Assembly (NCBI GenBank): GCA_937905855.1 | Contig: CALCWU010000258.1 | Coordinates: 1-7,344 of the forward strand | DNA from: an uncultured Mollicutes bacterium | GTDB taxonomy: Bacteria; Bacillota_I; Bacilli_A; Acholeplasmatales; Anaeroplasmataceae | Direction of reading: 5' to 3' | DNA length: 7,344 nt | Part shown: positions 1 through 5,675 of the stretch, in pieces | Position numbering within the stretch: the stretch's first letter is position 1 | Layout of the letters: the number at the start of each line of letters is the position of its first letter | Notes under the pieces: generated by a model | The model's input: only the letters and a program-made list of their open reading frames with translations | Databases searched by the model: none | What the model was told of the DNA's origin: nothing | Program-made: the position numbers and the translations under genes

Positions 1-311
1 ATGCAGTTTTACCAAAAGATGGTGAATTTAATTTTGATAATGATATTGAAGAAATATTACCTTTTTCATTTTGCTACAATTATTTTAGAAGCATCTTGAA
101 TTTTAATGGTAAAATTAATAAGATAAACAAATATGCATTTAGTGGTGCATATTGCTCTATTAATTTTAATGAAGTTGAAATATTAGAAGGCAAATTATTT
201 TTCAATACGGCTTTGACTTTATATGTGAGTGTTTCAAAGGTATTAAATGTTAGTGAAAATGCTAACAATATAGATGCTGATATGCTTTGTCGTCTTGAAA
301 TTATAAATTAA
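1..311 (+). CDS. C-terminal fragment of an unidentified protein, 5' end outside window
   Basis: The reading frame whose first full codon begins at position 3 is open from the window edge to a TAA at 309-311. That gives about 102 residues of a longer protein, so an internal TTG at 96 is probably not the true start. The residues are rich in Asn, Phe, Ile and Leu. The stretch INKYAFSGA and the alternating hydrophobic pattern after it loosely resemble BspA-type (LRR_5) leucine-rich repeats, which have recurring 'AF.gc' turns. The resemblance is weak and covers at most one or two repeats, so I do not assign a family. No membrane segment or sorting motif is visible at the C-terminus. A strong intrinsic terminator starts 6 bases after the stop, so this gene ends its own transcription unit and is not part of the operon downstream. 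The coding call is fairly safe; the function is unknown. Confidence 0.6.
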   Translation, partial: AVLPKDGEFNFDNDIEEILPFSFCYNYFRSILNFNGKINKINKYAFSGAYCSINFNEVEILEGKLFFNTALTLYVSVSKVLNVSENANNIDADMLCRLEIIN

Positions 312-317
312 ATGGTT

Positions 318-372
318 AAGAGCTTTGTTGCGACAAAATATTTGATTTGTTGCAATGAAGTTCTTTTTTTTT
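318..372 (+). terminator. Rho-independent terminator of the upstream gene
   Basis: The arm 318-337 pairs along its whole 20-base length with 346-365. Four of the pairs are G-U wobbles and the rest are Watson-Crick. The loop is 8 bases (338-345). A run of nine T follows (364-372), partly used in the base of the stem. The wobbles are stable only in RNA from the + strand, so the terminator points rightward. It closes the gene ending at 311 and insulates the next operon, whose promoter begins within the T run. Confidence 0.88.
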
Positions 373-392
373 AGGTTGATTTAAGGTATAAT
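364..392 (+). promoter_or_regulatory. Sigma-A-type promoter of the oxidoreductase/aconitase X operon
   Basis: A perfect -10 box TATAAT lies at 387-392. The hexamer 17 bases upstream (364-369) is only TTTTTT, a poor -35, and it coincides with the T run of the preceding terminator. There is no TGn extension. Transcription would start near 398-400, giving a leader of about 24 bases before the ATG at 423. The predicted start site falls on the GTG at 399, which argues against that codon as the translation start. The -10 is convincing, but the weak -35 suggests modest strength or help from an activator not visible here. Confidence 0.6.
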
Positions 393-413
393 TTAAATGT
401 GGTAAGCGTTTTT

Positions 414-421
414 AGGAAAGG
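414..421 (+). promoter_or_regulatory. Ribosome binding site deciding the oxidoreductase start
   Basis: AGGAAAGG lies just before the ATG at 423, with its AGGA part 5 bases upstream. This favours 423 over the upstream GTG at 399, which would have almost no leader. The in-frame ATG at 435 remains possible, with 13 bases between this site and the start. Confidence 0.6.
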
Positions 422-422
422 A

Positions 423-2489
423 ATGAGTATTAAAATGAATGAAAAATATAGTCCACTTTTTACACCATGGAAGATTGGAAACGTTGAGATAAAAAATAGA
501 ATTGTGCTTACATCAATGGGAGGAACATCATTATTTGGTTGGATGGAGCCTCATCATTTTGATAAAGAAGCTGCAAATTTTTTATTAGAGCGAGCTAAAA
601 ACAATGTTGGTTTAGTACTGCCTGGCATTGCTCCTATTAGAAATGTTTTATTTGGTAGATGGTTATATCAAAATAAGCATATGTTCAAGGAATTAAAGAA
701 ATACATGGAGGAGTTTCATAAGACAGGAGCAAAGCTATTTGTCCAGCTAACTGCAGGCTTTGGTAGATCATTTACTATTAGTCCAATGATGGAGCATATG
801 TACACTAATCCTGTGCTTAGGGTTTTAGCTAAGCCTATAATTAATCTTGATAGATTAACAGCTTCATCTAGTCCAAATCCTAATCGTTGGTCTGATAAGG
901 TTCCCTCACGTGCTTTAACAGTTAAAGAAATTCATAAAATGATTGATGGATTTGCCAAAACAGCAAAGCTTTGTATGGAGGCTGGTGTTGATGGAGTTGA
1001 AATTCATGCTGTACATGAAGGCTATTTACTTGATCAATTTACAATGAAATATACTAATCAAAGAACTGATGAATATGGTGGTAGTTTTGAAAATAGATAT
1101 CGCTTTCCTGTAGAAATTGTTAAAGCGATTAAAAAGGAATGTGGTAATGACTTTCCAGTTTCTTTAAGATATTCAGTGGTATCTAAAACTAAGGGCTTTA
1201 GAATGGGAGCTTTACCTGGTGAAGAATATACTGAGGTTGGTCGTGATATGGAGGAAAGCATTAGAGCTGCAAAGTATTTAGAGGAAGCTGGATATGATAT
1301 GCTTAATGCGGATAATGGTACATATGATGCCTGGTATTGGTCTCATCCACCTGTATATATGCCTAGCAATTGTAATTTAAATGATGCAATTGAAATTAAA
1401 AAATATGTAAATATTCCGGTTGTTTGTGCAGGAAAGATGACTCCTGATGTTGCTTCAAAAGCAATAGCTAATGGTGAGATTGATGCTATGGGTGTAGCAA
1501 GACAATTTTTAACTGACCCTAAATGGGTAACAAAGCTAATTAATGGTGAGCCCGAGGCTATTATGCCTTGTATTAATTGTCATAATGCTTGCTTTACAAT
1601 GTGTCATTATAATGGAACAAGTAATGATCAATCATTGTCAGATGTTGCTGGTATGGCAAGATGTGCCCTAAATCCTATGACAATGCAATCAAAAAAATAC
1701 AAAATTGTTAAGACTAAAAAGCCACTTAATATTGCTATTGTAGGTGCAGGAATTGGTGGCCTTGAGGCTGCAAGAGTTTTAAAAATGCGTGGTCATAATG
1801 TTATAGTTTATGAAAAAAGCGATAAAATTGGTGGAGTATTTAATGCGGCAGCTGCGCCATCTTTTAAGGTTCATGATAAGGAATTATTAAAATGGTATGA
1901 GCGTGAGATAAAGCGTTTAGGTATTGAAATTAAATTTAATACAGTAGTTAATGATATTAATTCATTAAAGGCTGATAAGGTTATAATTGCAACAGGAGCT
2001 AAGCCTAAAAATATTCCTATTAAGGGTATTGAAAACAGTATTGAGGCTTGTGAATATTTATTGAATAAGAAAGATGTTGGCGAAAGGGTTTGTGTAATTG
2101 GTGGAGGCTTAACTGGCTGTGAAATTGCTTATGATTTATATTTAAAGGGCAAGAAGCCAATCATTGTTGAAATGAAAAATGATTTGATTGCAGCTAAGGG
2201 TGTTTGTCTTGCAAACTCATCTTATTTAAGAGAATTCTTTGCTTTAAACAAGGTTGAGGTACATTTAAATACAAAGACAAAGGAGATTAAAAATAATTCA
2301 GTTTTAATTGAGGATAAGGATGGAAATCTAAAGGAAATTGCAGTTGATAGTGTTATTAGATCAATTGGCTATAATCCTACACCACTTGCTAAGCCTAGTA
2401 AAAAGGTTTATTTAGTTGGTGATTGTAATGGTGTTGGTAACTTGAGAACTGTAATTTGGCGTGCTTGGGATGTCGCTATGAAGATGTAG
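423..2489 (+). CDS. NADH:flavin oxidoreductase, Old Yellow Enzyme / 2,4-dienoyl-CoA reductase type
   Basis: A 688-residue cytosolic enzyme with the three-part layout of FadH, 2-enoate reductase and the bile-acid enzymes BaiCD/BaiH. Residues 10-370 form the FMN-binding TIM barrel. The active-site segment HAVHEGYLLDQF (195-206) carries the two histidines of the family and is followed by NQRTDEYGG and ENR. Cysteines 383, 386 and 390 (CxxCxxxC) with Cys414 (RCALNP) should hold a [4Fe-4S] cluster. The C-terminal part is an FAD/NAD(P)H module with VGAGIGG (440-446), ATGA (523-526), a second GGGLTG (560-565) and VGDC (665-668). In the family, NAD(P)H electrons pass through FAD and the cluster to FMN, which reduces an activated C=C bond. 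The spacing between the third and fourth cluster cysteines is longer than usual. The gene is first in the operon with aconitase X, so its substrate may be the alkene made there (inference). The family is confident; the substrate is unknown. Confidence 0.93.
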   Translation: MSIKMNEKYSPLFTPWKIGNVEIKNRIVLTSMGGTSLFGWMEPHHFDKEAANFLLERAKNNVGLVLPGIAPIRNVLFGRWLYQNKHMFKELKKYMEEFHKTGAKLFVQLTAGFGRSFTISPMMEHMYTNPVLRVLAKPIINLDRLTASSSPNPNRWSDKVPSRALTVKEIHKMIDGFAKTAKLCMEAGVDGVEIHAVHEGYLLDQFTMKYTNQRTDEYGGSFENRYRFPVEIVKAIKKECGNDFPVSLRYSVVSKTKGFRMGALPGEEYTEVGRDMEESIRAAKYLEEAGYDMLNADNGTYDAWYWSHPPVYMPSNCNLNDAIEIKKYVNIPVVCAGKMTPDVASKAIANGEIDAMGVARQFLTDPKWVTKLINGEPEAIMPCINCHNACFTMCHYNGTSNDQSLSDVAGMARCALNPMTMQSKKYKIVKTKKPLNIAIVGAGIGGLEAARVLKMRGHNVIVYEKSDKIGGVFNAAAAPSFKVHDKELLKWYEREIKRLGIEIKFNTVVNDINSLKADKVIIATGAKPKNIPIKGIENSIEACEYLLNKKDVGERVCVIGGGLTGCEIAYDLYLKGKKPIIVEMKNDLIAAKGVCLANSSYLREFFALNKVEVHLNTKTKEIKNNSVLIEDKDGNLKEIAVDSVIRSIGYNPTPLAKPSKKVYLVGDCNGVGNLRTVIWRAWDVAMKM

Positions 2490-2497
2490 GTGAAAAT

Positions 2498-3775
2498 ATG
2501 GAATTAACAAAAGAACAACAAGAAATATTAGATGGTAGTAAGGGTGAGGTAATGGCTAAGGTTATGAAAACCTTAGTTATGTATGGTGAAACCTTTAATG
2601 CCACAAAGATGGTACCTGTAACAAGTAGATATGGTCATATTGTGACAAGCTTTGGAATTTTTATTTTAAAGGGTGTATTTGAACTTATGGATGAGCTTTT
2701 AGCTGGTGGTGTTACTGCTAAGCAATTATTTTCAGCTGATCCTCGTCCTGTAGATAAAAATGTGCCTGCAAGTCTACTTGAAAAAATTGTTTTTAAGGTT
2801 ATGTATGGACCTCAAAAAAGATATGAACGTCAGTTAAAGGAAATGGGTTTATTAAATGAGGATGCCTTTACTTGTGCTTGTTATTTTGATGAGGTTGGTA
2901 ATAAGCCTAATAAGGGTGATATTCTATCATGGGCAGAATCAAGTGCTGTTAATTATGCTAATTCAGTATTAGGAGCTAGATGCAATCGTAATTCGGGAAT
3001 TATTGAAATGTTTGGCTCAATTGTTGGCTATGTTCCTTATTTTGGATTATTAACTGATGAGGGAAGAAAAGCAACCTGGATTGTTGATGTTAGAACATCT
3101 ACGAAGCCTGATGCTCAGCTATTAGGCTCAGCAATTGGTATGAAGGTTTTAGAGGATGTTCCTTATATAAAGGGACTTGATAAATTTATTGGTACAGAGC
3201 TTACTAATGAGGCTTGTACATATTTGAAAAATTTTGGTGCAGCAACTGCTTCAAATGGTTCAGTTGGCTTATATCATATTGAAAATTTAACTCCTGAAGC
3301 TAAAGAATATGGTGAAAAGCTAATTTTTGATGATCCTAAATATTATGTTATTGATGATGCAGAGCTAAAATGGATTAAGGATAATTATCCAGTTATATGG
3401 AAGAATAAGGATGCTAAACCTAGCCTATGCTTTATGGGTTGTCCTCATATGACATTAACAGAGCTTGTAGAATGGACTCATAATTTGCAGGATAAGCTAA
3501 ATGAGGTTGGTCGTAAAAAAGTTAAGATTAAAACGGTATTTACTACAGCTCCAGCAGTTTTAAAGAGATTTAGTAATATGCCTGAGTATAAGATGCTAAA
3601 GAGTATGGGAGTTGTTGTAAGCTATATTTGTCCTTTGATGTATATGAATAATCCATTATGTGCTAAAAAGCCAGTAATTACTAATTCAAATAAATTAAGA
3701 ACCTATACATCATCAAGATATTATAGTGATGCAGAAATATTAGATCAAATTGTAGGAGGTAAGAAGCATGAGTAA
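2498..3775 (+). CDS. Aconitase X catalytic (large) subunit, DUF521 family dehydratase
   Basis: A 425-residue cytosolic protein, near the usual length of about 400 for the separate large subunit. Family hallmarks run in order: LTKEQQEILDGSKGE at the N-terminus, the Cys126/Cys128 region before NKPNKGD, the signature WAESSAVNYANSVLGAR (145-161), GCPH (314-317) and Cys378 in YICP, then TNSNK (395-399). The cysteines near 126-128, 315 and 378 match the family's iron-sulfur ligands. Known members dehydrate hydroxy-acids: cis-3-hydroxy-L-proline in bacteria and mevalonate 5-phosphate in archaea. Which reaction occurs here cannot be read from the sequence. I place the start at the ATG at 2498 because AGGTGA, built on the TAG of the preceding gene, lies 4 bases upstream. 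A TTG at 2456 in the same frame would add 14 residues overlapping the previous gene and has no ribosome site. The last codons overlap the small subunit gene by 8 bases. Confidence 0.92.
   Translation: MELTKEQQEILDGSKGEVMAKVMKTLVMYGETFNATKMVPVTSRYGHIVTSFGIFILKGVFELMDELLAGGVTAKQLFSADPRPVDKNVPASLLEKIVFKVMYGPQKRYERQLKEMGLLNEDAFTCACYFDEVGNKPNKGDILSWAESSAVNYANSVLGARCNRNSGIIEMFGSIVGYVPYFGLLTDEGRKATWIVDVRTSTKPDAQLLGSAIGMKVLEDVPYIKGLDKFIGTELTNEACTYLKNFGAATASNGSVGLYHIENLTPEAKEYGEKLIFDDPKYYVIDDAELKWIKDNYPVIWKNKDAKPSLCFMGCPHMTLTELVEWTHNLQDKLNEVGRKKVKIKTVFTTAPAVLKRFSNMPEYKMLKSMGVVVSYICPLMYMNNPLCAKKPVITNSNKLRTYTSSRYYSDAEILDQIVGGKKHE
3754..3760 (+). promoter_or_regulatory. Consensus Shine-Dalgarno for the small subunit, inside the large-subunit gene
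   Basis: AGGAGGT lies 7 bases before the ATG at 3768 and is written into the Gly-Gly codons near the end of the large-subunit gene. It is the strongest ribosome site in the window. Together with the 8-base gene overlap it points to coupled translation of two subunits that form one enzyme. Confidence 0.75.
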
Positions 3776-4202
3776 GATTTTTAAGGGACGTGTTGTGGTT
3801 CCAGGCTGTGTAACATTAAAGGCTCTCGTTACTCATAGTGGCTTTAATACTTTGGCCTCATATAAAAATTGTAAAGAAGGAAAAAATATTTGTACTGATC
3901 AAAATAATAAAGAGCTATATGGTAAATCAACAGTTGGTGTTGCCCTATGCTTGCCTCAAACAATTGGTTCAACAACGGGAGGAATGGTTTTATTCAATTC
4001 TTCAGTAACTAATTGTAATCCTGGTGCTTTGTTATTTTCTAAGCAAATTGATTCACTTGCGGCTGCAGGTGCTATTCTTGCAAGTGTTTGGACTGATAAT
4101 AAAATTCCTACCATTGATAATTTAGGTAATGAATTTTTAGATTATGTTAAAGATGGTATGACTATCACTATTAAAGATGATGGTGAAGTTGTAGTTGATT
4201 AA
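3768..4202 (+). CDS. Aconitase X swivel (small) subunit, DUF126 family
   Basis: A 144-residue protein, slightly longer than the roughly 130 usual for this subunit. It opens with the family pattern FKGRVVVPG. The middle holds LCLPQTIGSTTGG (61-72), which corresponds to the GS-rich loop of the swivel domain that carries a conserved serine near the active site. It continues with MVLFNSS, then NPGALLFSKQIDSLAAAGAILA (84-105) and IPTID. In known aconitase X enzymes this domain closes over the large subunit to complete the active site. The 8-base overlap with the large-subunit gene fits a two-subunit complex. The segment between residues 24 and 50 does not show the SFxGGxDxxTG-type pattern I expect in archaeal and proline-type members, and instead reads GFNTLASYKN and ICTDQNN. 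The assignment to the swivel family is strong; the divergence suggests a separate subfamily. Confidence 0.88.
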   Translation: MSKIFKGRVVVPGCVTLKALVTHSGFNTLASYKNCKEGKNICTDQNNKELYGKSTVGVALCLPQTIGSTTGGMVLFNSSVTNCNPGALLFSKQIDSLAAAGAILASVWTDNKIPTIDNLGNEFLDYVKDGMTITIKDDGEVVVD

Positions 4203-4214
4203 TAATTGTGCTAA

Positions 4215-4240
4215 TTTTTCCTTAACTTATTTAAGAAAAG
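4215..4240 (+). other. Imperfect hairpin after the aconitase X genes: weak terminator or operator
   Basis: TTTT and CTTAA (4216-4219 and 4221-4225, with C4220 bulged) pair with TTAAGAAAA (4231-4239) around a 5-base loop, and a terminal T-G wobble is possible. No T run follows directly; the nearest is five T at 4252-4256. It is therefore a poor intrinsic terminator, and readthrough into the transporter gene is plausible. The loop side overlaps the proposed -35 of the next promoter, so it could instead be a binding site. Confidence 0.35.
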
Positions 4241-4249
4241 TGATATAAT
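4222..4249 (+). promoter_or_regulatory. Extended -10 promoter of the MATE transporter unit
   Basis: TGATATAAT (4241-4249) is a perfect -10 with the TGn extension. A partial -35, TTAACT (4222-4227, four of six matches to TTGACA), lies 16 bases upstream. Transcription would start near 4256, about 19 bases before the ATG. By sequence this is the best promoter in the window, and it makes the transporter and following genes at least partly independent of the aconitase X operon. Confidence 0.68.
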
Positions 4250-4276
4250 CATTTTTGTTAAAGATGGTGATTATAT
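4243..4276 (+). repeat. 9-bp perfect inverted repeat joining the -10 box to the start of the transporter gene
   Basis: ATATAATCA (4243-4251) is the exact reverse complement of TGATTATAT (4268-4276), with a 16-base spacer. The left arm covers the -10 box. The right arm covers part of the GGTGA ribosome site and the first two bases of the ATG. The stem has only one G-C pair, so it is weak, and chance is possible in DNA this AT-rich. Confidence 0.45.
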
Positions 4277-5666
4277 GGAAAACAATAAAGCATTAAGAAA
4301 AAGAGAATTAATTTTAAATGGATCAATGCTTAAGGTGGTTTTAATGATTGCCTTACCATTGGTCTTTTATAATTTATGTAATTATATGTATGGTATTTTT
4401 GATATGATGATTGTTCAAAAGGAGAAGATTGGCGATGCTGCTGATATCGTTGTTCTTGATCAAATCAAAAATATGATCTCAACACTTGGTGGAGCTGTAG
4501 CCACCGGTGGTGGTATAATTATTGCTAGAAAATATGGTGAGGGTGACATTAAGCTTGCTAAAAGATTTGCTAATACTTTATTTTCTCTAGCGTTAATAGT
4601 TGCAGGAATAACTTTATTATTTATTCCCTTTGGTGTACCTTTATTAAAAATATTAAAAACAGACCAATCAACAATTGATAATGCGATGGGCTATTATAAT
4701 GTGCAAATGTGTGTTCTTGCAATTACTACTATGAATAATGTTTATATAAGTATTGAAAAATCAAAGGGAAATACTCTACTATTATTTATTTTAAACATTA
4801 TGGTTATTGTGATAAAAATAAGCTTAACCTTGATATTTGTTTATACAGGCCTAAGAAAATATGTTAATATGACCTGGATTGCCGCAGCCACTCTTATTGC
4901 TCAATTATCAATATTTAGCTTTGGTATGGTTTCTTTATTCTTACCAAGGAATATCTTACAGATACGTATTAAGGAACTAAATTTAGATGGTAAGAAGATA
5001 TTAAATATTATTAAGATTGCTTTTCCTGTATTTGTAGGTAGATTTTTATTTTCTTTTGGTAAGGTTTTTGTTAACTCAAAGGCAACAGTTGTTTATGGTA
5101 AGCAATGTGTAGGAGCACTTGGTATATCAAATACTATTGCTGGTTCAGTTCAAAATGTTATTAATTCGTTTGAAGATGCTGGGGCGACTATTGTAAGCCA
5201 AAATTTAGGTAATAATAATGGTAAAAGAATTAAATCACTATTTATAATAAATTTAATCTATTTACTAATTATCGCTTGCTTTGGTCTAATTTTGCTTATT
5301 GCCTTCCAAAATCAAATCGCTAGATTTTTTGCTCCAGATGACTTGGAATATCAACAAATGATTTTAAATATTGTAAAATATGAAAGGGTAGATTTACTAT
5401 TTGTAGCCTTCACAGGAGCTAGTCAATCTATTTTCTACGGCTTTGGAAAAACAAGAATTACAATGGGATTATCTATGGCAACATTATTTGTATTTAGAAT
5501 TCCAGCTTTATTAATAATGATGTATCCAATGCATTTAAATTATGAGGCTTGTGGTATTGCTATGTTTTTAAGTAATTCAATAACTGGTGTTATTGCTCTT
5601 GTTTGGTCTTTAATTTTCCTTAAGGGCTTAAAAAATAATAAAAAATATCAAAATCTAGTTTTTTAA
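4275..5666 (+). CDS. MATE-family multidrug/metabolite exporter
   Basis: A 463-residue inner-membrane protein, the normal length for the family, with about 12 hydrophobic segments (roughly 19-45, 60-85, 99-125, 136-160, 166-190, 199-223, 243-265, 283-305, 319-345, 362-388, 396-417 and 424-450). The family pattern appears in both halves. The N-terminal half has NGS, then LPLVFYNLCNYMYGIFD, then GGAVATGGGIIIARKYGEGD. The C-terminal half has NTIAGSVQNVINSFEDAGA and SQNLGNNN. MATE proteins usually export cationic drugs or metabolites in exchange for Na+ or H+; the substrate cannot be inferred here. GGTGA lies 4 bases before the ATG at 4275. A promoter of its own lies just upstream, and the gene ends 9 bases before the GH28-like gene, with that gene's ribosome site starting in its TAA. 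The family is confident. Confidence 0.92.
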   Translation: MENNKALRKRELILNGSMLKVVLMIALPLVFYNLCNYMYGIFDMMIVQKEKIGDAADIVVLDQIKNMISTLGGAVATGGGIIIARKYGEGDIKLAKRFANTLFSLALIVAGITLLFIPFGVPLLKILKTDQSTIDNAMGYYNVQMCVLAITTMNNVYISIEKSKGNTLLLFILNIMVIVIKISLTLIFVYTGLRKYVNMTWIAAATLIAQLSIFSFGMVSLFLPRNILQIRIKELNLDGKKILNIIKIAFPVFVGRFLFSFGKVFVNSKATVVYGKQCVGALGISNTIAGSVQNVINSFEDAGATIVSQNLGNNNGKRIKSLFIINLIYLLIIACFGLILLIAFQNQIARFFAPDDLEYQQMILNIVKYERVDLLFVAFTGASQSIFYGFGKTRITMGLSMATLFVFRIPALLIMMYPMHLNYEACGIAMFLSNSITGVIALVWSLIFLKGLKNNKKYQNLVF

Positions 5667-5675
5667 GGTGAAATC

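Noticed and set aside
1..99. Short ATG-initiated frame at the window start ending with TGA at 97-99
   Set aside because: Only 32 codons and out of frame with the longer open frame. It would also be the only gene here to use TGA as a stop.
80..268. Open frame of about 62 residues on the minus strand
   Set aside because: It lies opposite the better-supported partial gene at 1-311, has no ribosome site and no family resemblance.
399..422. GTG at 399 as the start of the oxidoreductase
   Set aside because: It falls on the predicted transcription start and has no ribosome site. The ATG at 423 has AGGAAAGG just upstream.
1058..1261. Minus-strand frame inside the oxidoreductase gene
   Set aside because: It is a shadow of a clear coding region whose conserved motifs lie on the plus strand.
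2456..2497. TTG at 2456 as the start of the aconitase X large subunit
   Set aside because: It would overlap the preceding gene with residues outside the family pattern. The ATG at 2498 has AGGTGA at good spacing and matches the family N-terminus.
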